Assembly: GCA_036873135.1 (NCBI GenBank) | Contig: JAPTYO010000008.1 | Location: 42,838,819-42,902,818 of the forward strand | Source: Clarkia xantiana subsp. parviflora | Lineage: Eukaryota > Streptophyta > Magnoliopsida > Myrtales > Onagraceae | Length of the DNA: 64,000 nt | Direction of reading: 5' to 3' | Shown here: positions 10,331-21,358 of the stretch, one piece after another | How positions within the stretch are numbered: position 1 is the stretch's first letter | Layout: the number at the start of each line of letters is the position of its first letter | The notes under the pieces: model-generated | What the model saw: only the letters and a program-made list of their open reading frames with translations | Databases searched by the model: none | Told to the model about the DNA's origin: nothing | Made by a program: the position numbers and the translations under genes

Positions 10331-11617
10331 ATGCAATCAGTGATAGAACAAGTGGAGGTTCTAGTAATAGATGAAGCAGAAGCCTGGATGACCCCAATGC
10401 GTCAATACATCATGGAAGGAAAACTCCCAAAGGATAAAGTAGAGGCAGCCAAGATCGAAAGGATGGATAGAAATTATGCAGTGATGGATAATGAACTCTA
10501 CAAGAAAGGGTACTCCACACCCTTCCTCAAATGCATAACATACCCAGAAACAGAGAGAGTACTTGCAGAACTCCATGAAGGAGATGCGGGGTGCCATGAA
10601 GGAGCACGATCAATAATCTGGAAGGTTTACAACCTAGGATACTATTGGCCATCAATGAGCAAAGAAGCAGCAAACTTGGTGCAAAAATGTGATCACTGCC
10701 AAAGGTATTCCAGAAATATAACAGCCCCAGCAGCAAAGCTAAGTTCCATCTCGGGAGCTTGGCCATTCGCACAGTGGGGGATCGATCTGATAGGCCCCCT
10801 ACCAAGAACAAAAGGGCAGAAAACTTGCATAATAGTAGCAATAGACTACTTCTCCAAATGGATAGAATCAAAGGCAATGGGAAAGACAACAGACGAGCAA
10901 GTCGTTAACTTCATTCAATCTCACATTGTCTCGAGGTACGGAGTCCCAAAGGCAATAATAAGTGATAATGGCCCACAATTCAAGAGCAAGAAACTGCAAT
11001 GGTATTGCGAAAGGCTGAATATAGAGCACCGCTTCGCATCAGTAAAGCACCCTCAGACAAATGGGCAAGTAGAGTCGGCAAATAAAATAGTACTAGACGG
11101 CCTAAAGAAACGACTCCATGCTACCAAGGGAAGTTGGGTAGATGAGTTGGAAAATGTTCTATGGGCGGTGCGAACAACACCAAAGATAGCCACAGGAGAA
11201 ACACCATTTGGCCTGGTATACGGGACCGAAGCGGTGGCACCAGCAGAAATGGCGGTATCATCACTAAGAACCACGTACTTTGAAGAGCATGATAAAAACA
11301 AAACAAGGCTCTTAGACTTAGACATAGTGGAGGATAAAAGATGGAATTCAGAAGAAGCACAGGCACGAATGCGCCTTGTATCCGCAAGATATTACAACCG
11401 CCAAGTCAAGGAGAGGCAATTCCACATAGGGGAACTAGTTCTCAGAAAGAACGAGTTCTCACATTTAGACCAAGTCAGAAAATTATCTCCAAAATGGGAA
11501 GGGCCGTATAAGATAGCATCAGTTCCATACGCAAATGCTTACCGCCTAGAGGATGGGGATGGGTATATCTCCACAAACACCTTCAGTGGGGAACACCTAA
11601 AGAAGTATTACGTCTAA
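10331..11617 (+). CDS. Integrase (element 2)
   Basis: 428 aa from the first ATG after the in-frame TAA at 10307; the frame is already open from 10310. Zinc-binding H82, H89, C120, C123. DD35E catalytic core D152, D212 (SDNGPQF) and E248 (GQVESANK), with 35 residues between the last two. The C-terminal part has KWEGPYKI, typical of gypsy integrases, and ends FSGEHLKKYYV. No chromodomain is seen. The role is insertion of the cDNA into the genome. All catalytic residues are intact. In the related element 5 this junction is read through without a stop, so the TAA here is probably a mutation, although readthrough cannot be excluded. Confidence 0.92.
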   Translation: MQSVIEQVEVLVIDEAEAWMTPMRQYIMEGKLPKDKVEAAKIERMDRNYAVMDNELYKKGYSTPFLKCITYPETERVLAELHEGDAGCHEGARSIIWKVYNLGYYWPSMSKEAANLVQKCDHCQRYSRNITAPAAKLSSISGAWPFAQWGIDLIGPLPRTKGQKTCIIVAIDYFSKWIESKAMGKTTDEQVVNFIQSHIVSRYGVPKAIISDNGPQFKSKKLQWYCERLNIEHRFASVKHPQTNGQVESANKIVLDGLKKRLHATKGSWVDELENVLWAVRTTPKIATGETPFGLVYGTEAVAPAEMAVSSLRTTYFEEHDKNKTRLLDLDIVEDKRWNSEEAQARMRLVSARYYNRQVKERQFHIGELVLRKNEFSHLDQVRKLSPKWEGPYKIASVPYANAYRLEDGDGYISTNTFSGEHLKKYYV

Positions 11618-11924
11618 GAAGACAGCACAAGCAAAAGACCATATCCTTGAAGTTACTGCAAGTCATTATATATAATTGTTTAAATTTTCAAAAACAACTT
11701 TTGAGAAGGAGAACTCAAGAAGTTACCCCAACTCTACAACTATCTTTGTTTTCCTCCAAAGGATGCCTTGATCCACCCAAGGCATCCCACGTGTACAAAA
11801 AACATGAATGCTCTTAAAGAAGTAGAAGTTACTCAAAAGTATTTTTTAAAGAACGAGATGATATAATCATTGAGTTATCCTTACACAGATATGACGTCAA
11901 GTCAACAACACCTTCAACGCCACC
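11618..11924 (+). other. Non-coding segment between integrase and tandem array
   Basis: No gene visible. It is the start of the long 3' untranslated region of element 2. Confidence 0.6.
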
Positions 11925-12405
11925 AAGAGCGTATCTTGAGAGTAGTTCTAAAAACTACGAACCCTGTGCCCTCCGGGAGCCTATCCCGCGAACAGATTCG
12001 ACGCCCCCAAGAGCGTATCTTGAGAGTAGTATTCATACTACGACCTTCGACGCCCCCAAGAGCGTATCTTGAGAGTAGTATTCATACTACGACCTTCGAC
12101 GCCCCCAAGAGCGTATCTTGAGAGTAGTTTCTATACTACGACCTTCGACGCACCAAGAGCGTATCTTGAGAGTGGTTTCCAAAAACTACGAATTTCGACG
12201 CCCCCAAGAGCGTATCTTGAGAGTAGTTTCTAAACACTACGACCTTCGACGCCCCCAGGAGCGTATCTTGAGGTAGATTTGCAACCTACCAGATTCGACG
12301 CCCCCAAGAGCGTATCTTGAGGTAGATTACAAACTACCATATTTGACGCCCCCAAGAGCGTATCTTGAGGTAGATTTCAAACTACCAGCTTCGACCACCT
12401 AGAGC
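11925..12405 (+). repeat. 49-bp tandem repeat array in element 2
   Basis: About nine degenerate copies of a roughly 49-bp unit, each holding GAGCGTATCTTGAG followed by a short inverted pair such as GTAGT...ACTAC, then TTCGACGCCCCCAA. The motif GTATCTT recurs at 12014, 12064, 12113, 12161, 12212, 12263, 12312 and 12360. Confidence 0.9.
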
Positions 12406-13400
12406 GTATCTTTGGTCTAACTACTGGTGCCCTCCGGGAGCGTATCTCGTGAACAGTTTCAACGCCCACCTAGAGCGTATCTTTGGTCTAACTACTGGTG
12501 CCCTCCGGGAGCGTATCTCGTGAACAGTTTCAACGCCCACCTAGAGCGTATCTTTGGTCTAACTACTGGTGCCCTCCGGAAGCGTATCTCGTGAACAGTT
12601 TCAACGCCCACCTAGAGCGTATCTTTGGTCTAACTACTGGTGCCCTCCGGGAGCGTATCTCGTGAACAGTTTCAACGCCCACCTAGAGCGTATCTTTGGT
12701 CTAACTACTGGTGCCCTCCGGGAGCGTATCTCGCGAACAGTTTCAACGCCCACCTAGAGCGTATCTTTGGTCTAACTACTGGTGCCCTCCGGGAGCGTAT
12801 CTCGCGAACAGTTTCAACGCCCACCTAGAGCGTATCTTTGGTCTAACTACTGGTGCCCTCCGGGAGCGTATCTCGCGAACAGTTTCAACGCCCACCTAGA
12901 GCGTATCTTTGGTCTAACTACTGGTGCCCTCCGGGAGCGTATCTCGCGAACAGTTTCAACGCCCACCTAGAGCGTATCTTTGGTCTAACTACTGGTGCCC
13001 TCCGGGAGCGTATCTCGTGAACAGTTTCAACGCCCACCTAGAGCGTATCTTTGGTCTAACTACTGGTGCCCTCCTGGAGCGTATCTCGTGAACAGTTTCA
13101 ACGCCCACCTAGAGCGTATCTTTGGTCTAACTACTGGTGCCCTCCGGGAGCGTATCTCGTGAACAGTTTCAACGCCCACCTAGAGCGTATCTTTGGTCTA
13201 ACTACTGGTTCCCTCCGGGAGCGTATCTCGTGAACAGTTTCAACGCCCACCTAGAGCGTATCTTTGGTCTAACTACTGGTGCCCTCCGGAAGCGTATCTC
13301 GTGAACAGTTTCAACGCCCACCTAGAGCGTATCTTTGGTCTAACTACTGGTGCCCTCCGGGAGCGTATCTCGCGAACAGTTTCGACGCCCTCCGGGAGCG
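12406..13400 (+). repeat. 71-bp tandem repeat array, about 14 copies
   Basis: Nearly identical 71-bp units. Each contains two copies of the core GAGCGTATCT, one followed by TTGGTC and one by CGTGAACAG or CGCGAACAG. The same core occurs once per unit in the neighbouring 49-bp array, so the longer unit is probably a dimer derived from it. Open frames spanning it are by-products of the period and are not genes. Confidence 0.95.
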
Positions 13401-13836
13401 TATCTCGTGAATAGTATTCAACGCCCACCAAGAGCGCATCTTCGGTCTAGCAGTTCCACACATACCATTCAAAGGGTATCAGAAGAGATCATCGCACCAT
13501 ACTAAGAAGGATCCCATGAGAAAGTAATTTCAAAGTAAAGTGGTATGAAGAACACATAATGTTTTTTCTTGATAAAATAGCAGGTATGGCATGAAGGAAA
13601 ACACAAAAGAAGGATAAGTAAAGGAAACACACCAAGGGAAGGGTCCATAACCAAAGAACTACACACTAAGGCACAGGGAGATATCATGAGAAGAGAGATC
13701 ATCACCCTGCCATATATACCATGAGTAAAGACAAGTGTATCAAACAAAGATGGCAAAACTAGGAAATTTGGAGTTTCAAACTCTAAGAAGAACCTCAATC
13801 CACAAGCTCGCGAGACCACCACAAGAGATAGCCGTA
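13401..13836. other. Spacer between tandem array and antisense gene
   Basis: A short run of degraded repeat units (to about 13445), then sequence in which I see no feature. Confidence 0.5.
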
Positions 13837-14906
13837 CTACTTCCTCATCTTAGAAATATGCCTAACAGCGAAGTCAGACAAATCACCAAGCTGAGAAAAA
13901 GGAAAGTCAGGAGCAATCATGTACATACGCTCGAGAATCGCCTTTAAAGAAATACGCTTAGCCACAGAGCAGCGAACATCAATAGCAGCCTGATAAGAGG
14001 AAGAAGCCTTATACTCAGCGATAGCACACCCTTTCGCCTCCACACGAAACATCTCCTCAAGGGACACCAACTCAGCAGCCCGAAGTACTTCATCGCGATA
14101 AGACCTTTGTCTCAAGGCCTCAACCTCTTCCTTGAGAAGGGCAATACGACCCTCCAAATCTCGGCACTGCAAATCTGTGATACGACTACGCTCCAAACAA
14201 CTAATAAGCTTGGAGTTAAGGGAGACACAAGTGTCCTCGTGCACCTTTCTCTCCTCAGCAAGATCAATAACAAGGGTGGATAAATTAACAAGGTCGGCAA
14301 TACCCTGCAACAAAAACAAAGGATGAGACATATAAAGCAAAAATGAAATGTCCTAAAGGGTAAACACGGCTAAGAAAAGTTACAGAAGCATAGCGAGCCA
14401 ACACATCATGAGCCAATTCATAAGCTGCCTCCGACCCTTTAGAAGGGGGCACACGATCGACAGGAGGAACAGCAGACTGCAGAACACGAACTCCAACCTC
14501 AGGAGTTTGTAAAGAAGATTGATTGTCAAAACGAGCCCCACGCCCATAGTAAGGCGCCCACTCAGACCCAACAATCCCATCAACAGGAGGACGAGACAGT
14601 TCCTTTCGACTCAGACGCGGAAGACGAAGTCTACCTACAGCAAGATACGGAGTAAACACCAACATACACTAAAGAAACTCAGACATTCGAGGACTTACCA
14701 AACAAGGAAGAAGGAAAAGATGGCTCCCGGACCCTCGATTGGGGGGCATCAATATAGAAAGAAGATGGTACCCTAACATCACCACCACCCTTACCTCCAA
14801 TAAGAGGACACCTCCCCGCACCATAAAAAACCGATCTTTTTGCAATCGAAGGTCCGGTCCCGGAGTTAACTACCCCCACCCGTACTGGCCTCTTACTCCT
14901 CATCAA
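13837..14906 (-). pseudogene. Antisense extra gene of element 2, C-terminal half, spliced
   Basis: Inferred minus-strand exons: up to about 14906-14699, 14634-14384 and 14304-13837. The introns have GT-AG ends at 14698-14635 (64 bp, phase 1) and 14383-14305 (79 bp, phase 0). The same two phases and positions occur in copy 3 (27548-27628 and 27871-27942). The second exon encodes PEVGVRVLQSAVPP, against PEVGVRVLHLSVPP in copy 3. The last exon encodes a predicted coiled coil ending IAPDFPFSQLGDLSDFAV, against LAPGFPFNRLGPYAEFAV. The N-terminal domain was not found upstream, so the gene is truncated. Function unknown. Confidence 0.7.
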
Positions 14907-16007
14907 TCACCGGGGAGTTCTGCTGATCGGAAAAACGCAAGCTTAGCCCAAGGAAAACAGAAAGCGGACAGTAGGCATAAGATAAAACTCATTTTCCTAA
15001 AACGACGAATACAAAGCCAAAAGGTAAGAATAGAAAAATGACATAGGAAGACCCCACAGGCCAACAAGCAGAGGCAGGGGGCAAGGGGAGATAGTTATAA
15101 CCCCCAGCATAGAGAGACCCCACTGGCCAACAAACAGAGGCAGGGGGCAAAGGGAGATAATCATAATCTCAGTATAGAAGACCCCACACGCTAGCAAGCA
15201 GAAGCACGGGGGCAAGAAGATCAAAAGAGGATGAACCAAATAGGACTATATCACCATGAAGACCCACAAATCAAAAACGAGACAAGTAAAGAAACAGCCG
15301 AAGGAGAGACGGGATTATGTCTCCCAAAAACAACACTTGCACAAAGCAAAAGGCACGTACCTCAATACGACACGCGTCCCAAGAAACGAATCCAACCAAG
15401 GATCATAACCGACTAAAAGAAAAGGGAAAGGAAAAAGGACAATGAGTATGAGGTAATCACTTACCCCTTTTATAGTACAAGAGAATAGGGTTTTTTCTAA
15501 AATCGCCAAATCGACACCGTTGATTTTTAGGAAGGAAAAATTCAAGGGTCAGATTTAAGAACTGATACCCCTAGTTCCCATTAACCGTGGTTAAACTCAC
15601 ACCTACCACAGTTAGTATTCTATGGGTATATTTTTAAGCATCCCATACTTAGAAAAATTTTAGACCAAAATTAAATTTTTCTCCACTTAGACAAATCCCA
15701 GCATGAAATTGAAGTATGAATCCATTTAGCTGTATTCATATTGCATCCCCATGTGTGTATGTATTGTTCAAGTATACGCCCGTAGCAAGGATAGATTTAT
15801 TATTTCCACCTCAGACGGACGCGTGCTTGGACACGTGTCCGTGCTATTCTGACGTTTACAATTCCTCTATCTTATAAGGCAGGGGGCAGGGTCAGAGGCA
15901 CATATCCATGGGTAAGTAAGCATTCAGACAAAAAGGTAAAATCCCGGCTTCAAATTGCGCGTGTCATACCATCCTAAAATAGAGTCAATCAAGGGTCAAG
16001 CCATTGG
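14907..16007. other. 3' untranslated region of element 2
   Basis: At about 15040-15220 a unit of roughly 70 bp with GACCCCAC and GGCAGGGGGCAAG occurs about three times. The rest shows no gene, and the open frames are short and not conserved. Confidence 0.6.
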
Positions 16008-16023
16008 TTGACTCGGGGGCATG
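16008..16023 (+). other. Polypurine tract of element 2
   Basis: GACTCGGGGGCATG lies directly before the 3' LTR. This is the expected place for plus-strand priming. Element 5 has a comparable TTTTGGGGGCAAA before its 3' LTR. Confidence 0.6.
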
Positions 16024-16805
16024 TGATGGATATACGCCCAATTAGAACCCGTTGACTCCCGAATCGTTTCATTTTAATCACCCCGTTAATGATTGCAAAT
16101 CGAAACTTCAACCCGAACACCCCGCGGAAACACCAACGGTCCGGACGAGGCCGAAACACTCGTCCGGACCAAGTTAGACTCACCTAGGTGAGGTCGGGTG
16201 GCCATACCCGACCTCCCCTAGGGGAGATCGGGTCAGCCAACCCGATCTCCCCTAGGGGAGATAGGGTTGGCCAACCCTATCTCCCCTAGGAGGGGTTGGG
16301 TGGCCTCACCCAACCCCTACCCTTGGGGGTCGGATTTTCCTTCCCCCCAAGGGCCCCGACACCGCTTTCAGACTCCCATACTCGGTTTATTTCCGCCAAC
16401 CTTCTCCGTACCCTAAGGTCTTAATTACGTGTTTAAAGGTTAATTAATTGTGTTTAAAGGTTAACGATGTCATTAAGCCACCTTAATGACACTGTTGCCT
16501 ATAAATACAACCCTTCCACTATTCATTTGATCATCTTGGCAAGTTGCATAATTTAGCTCTGACATCTCTCTAGTTTTATCTCTCTACAAAAACCGTACTG
16601 ACTTAGGCATCGGAGAGGGTTCATCAGGCACCACCCCCTCTGTGCCTGGTATTGCCCCTCTTGCAGGGAGAGAAGAGAAGCGAAGCGAAGGACAGAAAGA
16701 CACAGGCCAGGACGACACAACCCGAGAGCATCGAATCCGCAACATCTCCAGTGAGGAACGAGACTTAGGTCGACCGCCCGTTGACCCTAGACTTGGAACC
16801 TAACA
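16024..16805 (+). repeat. 3' LTR of element 2
   Basis: 782 bp with the same ends as 6885-7639. TATAAATA at 16500-16507. GCATCGGAGAGGG at 16607-16619 with stem CAGGCAC (16625-16631) and GTGCCTG (16642-16648). It has an extra hairpin unit (GGGGAGATAGGG with its complement) around 16255-16290 that the 5' LTR lacks. It is followed by the duplication GGTTT at 16806-16810. Confidence 0.92.
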
Positions 16806-17325
16806 GGTTTTAAAATCTTGAGATCTCTGAAGTCTGAACGATTGAGTTCTCGTGAGGCCCCAATCGAAAGAGAAGGTGAAAGGCGACTGACTCGTCTTTA
16901 GCAGTCTCAACTCGTGTCTTGCAAAGTCAGCTTCCTAATTCAACGAAACTGAGCAAGAACGTAACTACGAATCAACTTACTTTGATGTCGAAGATTGAAG
17001 CAAGAACCAAGAAGGATGTGAATGAAGGAAGACCAAAACTCTTTGGCAAAGAGGGGAAAAGACTGCGAGAGGCGCCGCTGGTGATTCTTCTAATTTGGAG
17101 GCACCACTTCTAGCGTGAGTTTACAAGTTTATATAGCTAGGGTTTTTTTTTTTACGATTTCCACCGGTCGAACCGTTCCCGGTTTACTACGGTTCAACCT
17201 GGTTTTCTCTCTTAGAACCGGTTCGTAGTGAATTTTGATATTTTTAGGCACCGGACCGGTTGTATTGCCGGTTCACAGTCCAACCGGTTGACCGCCGGTT
17301 CGGTTTTCAAAACAGTGGTCTTTTC

Positions 17326-18343
17326 ATTTATATTTACTTTCGTTATTATTATCAATTTTCTTTTTGAAAAATGTATTATATTTTAATTAAATAATGTATT
17401 ATTTATGTACGAAAATTTTAGGCACGACTAGCTCGGATAACACAGTGTGGTAAAGAAATTTTAGGACCTTCCGGGTTTTTTTTTAACACTTGACCTTCTC
17501 TAATCTTACTTTTTTTTTGTGCAAATCTTACTTGCTTACATTACAAATAAATGAAGAGAGTTCGTTAAACTTTCATGAGAGTTGAAGAAGCAGGAAGGTG
17601 TAAGTAAAATAGCCTACTAAACCAAAGGAAGAGGAAGAAGAAGAAGAGCCGTAGCCGATAACCCCAAAATCCAACCCAAACCCAACAAAGAATCATTCGA
17701 ACCTTTGACTCCAGTGCGGCGTCAATGGTTTTACTCTTCTCCTTCTAACAAGGGCACCTCTTCTTTGATTCATCGATCCCATTGTTAATAGCTTCGATCA
17801 GTATTGATGGTTTGATTCTTCTTTGCAGCTTTCTTTCTTTCTTTCTCTTCTTCTTTTTCAGTCAAGTTAATTCTTGTCTTGATTCCACGTCTTTCTTTCT
17901 TTCATTTTAATAAGGGTTTGATTCTCTTCTCATCTGTGTCCGCGAAATTTATTATATCCCTTTTCCGGAAGAATTCACATGCATGTTCTTCTCGAATGTG
18001 TGTTATATTATGTGGGTTTGATTGGATCGGATCGCAGTCCCAACAACCATCTCTTCTTTATCTTCGTTCTCTTCTTCCTTAGAGAGGTGCTGCTACTGGT
18101 AGGTCTTTTTGAAGGAGAAGAAGAAAAAGAAGAAAGGTGAGATTCTGGCCCCCATTTGGATCTTTGGACCTACCTCTCTCTCTATTCTTTGCTTGGCTTC
18201 TCTGGTCTCAGCAATCTCGTTTTGCTTGTATGGTATTTCTGTTTTTGGGCAACCAATTAATTATCCCTTCCAACTGGGTTTTTGTAGAAGGCCGGGATAT
18301 GACCCCTAGTCTTACCCTTTGATTGCCCTTTAACATTTCAGCC
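17326..18343 (+). promoter_or_regulatory. Upstream region and 5' UTR of the ankyrin gene
   Basis: AT-rich to about 17560. Then come a purine-rich stretch (GAAGAGGAAGAAGAAGAAGAG) and strongly pyrimidine-rich tracts (CTTTCTTTCTTTC) typical of plant 5' leaders. The bases directly before the ATG (TTTAACATTTCAG) look like a 3' splice site, so the 5' UTR is probably spliced, with a donor possibly at the GTAGGTCTT near 18099. I could not locate the transcription start. Confidence 0.45.
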
Positions 18344-21001
18344 ATGGATGTTTCAAGATATGCTCATAGCCCTGTCCATAAAGCAATTGCATCCAAGGAT
18401 CATGTAAATCTCAAAAAATTACTTGGGGCCCTCCCAAAGCTGTGTGACCCTAACGAAATCAAGACTGAGGCCACTTCCCTAGCCGAGGAGGAGAAGGTGG
18501 AGGCCATCTCTGCTATCATAGATCGAAGAGATGTTCCGAATCGGGACTCCCCCCTTCACCTGGCTGTCAAAATCAGGGATGAGGTTGCCGCGGAGACGCT
18601 CATGGTGGCTGGGGCTGATTGGAGCTTGCAGAACGAACAGGGCTGGAATGCCTTGCAGGAGGCAATCTGTACTAGACAGGAGAGCATTGCCATGACCATT
18701 GTTAGGCATTACCAGCCATTGGCATGGGCCAAATGGTGTAGGAGGTTGCCTCGGTTAATAGGAACGATGCACCGAATGAGAGATTTCTATATGGAGATCA
18801 ACTTTAACTTTGAAAGTTCTGTTGTTCCTTTCATTTCCAGGATTGCCCCTTCAGACACTTACAAGATCTGGAAAAGGGGTGCTAACCTGAGGGCGGATAT
18901 GACATTAGCCGGATTTGACGGTTTTAGGATTCAGCGAGCGGATCAGAGTGTTCTTTTCTTAGGAGACGGATCCGCAGATGGGAAAGTTCCTGCAAAATCG
19001 CTCTGTATGATTTCTCATAAGGATAAGGAAGTGATGAATGCATTGGATGGTGCCGGGTCTCAATCTAGTGAAGAAGAGATTAGGCAGGAGGTGAATGCAA
19101 TGTCTCAAACAAACATATTCAGGCCTGGGATTGATGTGACTCAAGCCATTCTGCTACCACAGTTGACTTGGAGGCGTCAGCAAAAGATGGAGATGGTTGG
19201 ATCCTGGAAGGCTAAAGTGTATGACATGCAGAATGTAGTAGTTAGCATAAAGTCTAGGCGGGTACCGGGTGCCATGACGGATGATGAGTTCTTCTCATCT
19301 TGCAATGAGAATGAGTCTGAATCTGAAGAGTTCAAGGACATCCTAACAGAAGATGAAAGGAAGCAACTTGAGGCTGCCCTTCAGTTGGATGCAAGCAGTG
19401 ACAATGGCCCTGATGGAATCATCAAGCACCGACATAGTTGTTTTGAACGGCGGGATGTTCCAATCGAAGATTTAAACGATTCTGTAGATATAAAGCAGCA
19501 GCAGCAGCAGGAGAAGAAGGGGTGGTTTTCAGGTTGGAGGAAGAGGGAGTCTAATAATAAACACCCAGAAGTACAAAAGAAAATGGCTCCATCGAGAAAT
19601 TCTCTTTGTTTGGATGATAAGGTCAGTAATTTACTAAATGATGATGAATCACCACCATCTAGAGTTCAGAAGAAGTCGGAAAAGCAGTCAATGGAGATTG
19701 CTATGAAGAGCAATGAGAATCGTAAAGGAAGGGAGAGGGACAGTAGTGGTAACAAGCCATCTTCTTCTTCTACAAGCTCCGAGAGAAAAAAGGATGAAAT
19801 GCGTGAGAATGAATATAAGAAGGGATTGAAGCCTATACTCTGGCTTTCTCCAGATTTCCCTCTTCAGACTGAAGAACTCTTGCCTCTGCTCGACATTCTT
19901 GCCAATAAGGTTAAGGCAATTCGTCGGTTGAGAGAATTGCTCACGACAAAGCTTCCGATGGGAACTTTTCCAGTCAAGGTATTTTTCTTGGTCCTTGAGA
20001 GATAACTAGTTCTTGGTTACACATACCCGATACTTGTTTTGTTAGTTTGTTTAAAAAATATGTGTTTTTTAACCTCTGTATGCCCATATGGTATGCTTGT
20101 GGCTGAGAGTTGAAGGAGTAGCATAGCAAATGAAGTAAGTTGTTAAGTTGGTGTTGATAATGTTATGTTATATTTGGGATTCACTCAGTTTTGCCATGGC
20201 AGTAGCGGTTATAAAATGAAGTGAAAGCAAAGGGGGTGTGAATGCGATAGCAGCTAGTGTAGATTGAGAGAAATGAGTTATTGGTCTTTAACTGATCCTA
20301 TCCCACCCAGTGATGGTGGGAGACCACCACTATCACTACATCATGCATTTACTAGCATTATGCATTTAAATGGTTTGGTTTTCTTTATTGTCTTCCTTTT
20401 AAATAACGGTGTACATGTAACAATCTACTAGTAGATTCCTTTCTATCTCTAGCATAGTAGAGTAGAGCATTTTTTAATTTCCTAAATGCTTGTGAACACA
20501 ATTTTGTCGACAAGACACTAGCCCGTATACTGTATCAAATCGTCAAACTAAGCATGATGTGCATTTTGCTTCGTCTTTGCATTGGTGCTGTGAATTTTTG
20601 GTTAAGAAATCTAGTGTTGTTGATATTTGTATGAATGTTGGTTGTTGTAGGTTGCTATTCCAGTGATTCCAACAATTAGAGTGATTGTGACCTTCACAAA
20701 GTTTGAAGAAGTATCAGCCCCAGTGGATGAATTTGCAACCCCACCATCAAGCCCTACAAGCGATGATGCAGCTGATCAACCACCTTCTTCTTCTTGGTTC
20801 CAGTGGATTAAGTCGGGTTACAACCACCCTGGTGCTTCTTCATCTTCATCCAGCAACAGTAGGATGGAGACTGACCCATTTATGGTACCCGATGACTATA
20901 AATGGATCACTGCAGAAGAGAAGAAGAAAAAGATGCAAGACAAGAAGAGCAAAGCTAGTAAAAAGGGCAACAAGTCAGAGGCCTCCAATCATCAAAGGTG
21001 A
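18344..21001 (+). CDS. Ankyrin-repeat protein, ANKRD13 / GPCR-chaperone-like family
   Basis: CDS join(18344..19978, 20651..21001), 661 aa. The start is the ATG in GCCATGGATG, giving MDVSRYAHSPVHKAI, the conserved N terminus of the plant family; the reading frame is open a little upstream but has no earlier ATG. Ankyrin repeats cover about residues 67-125 (SPLHLAV, GWNALQEA). From about 150 runs the ANKRD13-type conserved region (FISRIAPSDTYKIWKRGANL, DGFRIQRADQSVLFLGDG, GIDVTQAILLPQLTWRRQ, VVVSIKSRRVPGAMTDDE). A low-complexity Gln/Lys/Ser linker follows, then a conserved end (LKPILWLSPDFPLQTEELLPLL, VAIPVIPTIRVIVTFTKFEE, DPFMVPDDYKWI). Animal relatives act in ER quality control or endocytic handling of receptors; the plant role is not known to me. 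No signal peptide or membrane segment. Length is close to what I recall for plant homologues. Intact, and the only clear host gene here. Confidence 0.95.
19979..20650 (+). other. Intron of the ankyrin gene
   Basis: 672 bp, GT-AG, phase 0 (AAG|GTATTT ... TTGTTGTAG|GTTGCT). The first coding exon is 1635 bp, exactly 545 codons. The protein continues in frame from FPVK to VAIPVIPTIRV, as in the family. Confidence 0.92.
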
Positions 21002-21349
21002 GAAAAAGAAGAACAAGTATGTAGTAGCATTTTCTTAAAGTTCCATTCAAGAAACACACGTAGTTGGGTAGCAAATATACATATACATATATATCGTAAA
21101 ATTGGTAAGGGAAATGTGTGTTATTGCTTAATTGTTGATATGATTGTTTGTACAAGGAAAAAAAAGAAAAGGAAATAGTAGTGTGGTGGGGAGAGGAAAG
21201 ATTCTAGAATTGGTTGATTCATTAAAGTTAAGTTGTGGGTTCTCAAACAAATTTATATCCAACTAGATTTTGTTACCTCTATCAAAATTGGTATGCCTGA
21301 GTTGTATTGGCGTTGACAAAAAAGGAAACTACGTAACAGCTAATTTCCA
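21002..21349 (+). other. 3' flank of the ankyrin gene
   Basis: Presumed 3' UTR and downstream DNA. AT-rich with short runs such as ATACATATACATATATAT. No clear canonical poly(A) signal. No gene. Confidence 0.5.
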
Positions 21350-21358
21350 CTTGTTTTT

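Larger units (their letters stand above)
6885..16805 (+). mobile_element. Complete Ty3/gypsy (Tat-like) element 2 lacking gag
   Basis: 9.9 kb, bounded by near-identical LTRs and a GGTTT duplication. Order: 5' LTR, primer site, protease-RT-RNase H-second RNase H, integrase, a 1.5-kb tandem array, an antisense spliced gene (minus strand), purine tract, 3' LTR. The pol frame starts only 31 bp after the primer site, so no space for gag remains. The two RNase H domains and the antisense gene point to the Tat branch. The close LTR match suggests a recent insertion. Confidence 0.92.
6590..17317. mobile_element. hAT-like MITE, split by element 2
   Basis: The left end starts CAGTGTTTTGAAAACTGA and the right end, reverse-complemented, CACTGTTTTGAAAACCGA, so the two halves (6590-6879 and 16811-17317) form terminal inverted repeats around the retrotransposon. 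The flanks share GTCTTTT (6582-6588 and 17318-17324), consistent with an 8-bp duplication with one change. Without the insertion the element is about 800 bp, with many ACCGGTT-type repeats and no transposase. A related but incomplete sequence flanks element 3 at 24150-24209. Confidence 0.6.

Noticed and set aside
12569..12970. Several overlapping 62-residue open frames with almost identical sequence
   Set aside because: They are produced by the 71-bp tandem repeat. They share no start context and are not conserved outside the array.
11925..13400. Possible CRISPR array because of regular repeats
   Set aside because: The units are contiguous with no unique spacers, and the context is a plant retrotransposon.
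18109..18322. Small open frames just before the ankyrin ATG
   Set aside because: They lie in the probable spliced 5' leader, overlap each other in different frames and have no family similarity.
20703..21038. Alternative 111-codon frame overlapping the last exon of the ankyrin gene
   Set aside because: It is a shadow frame; the other frame carries the conserved family C terminus.
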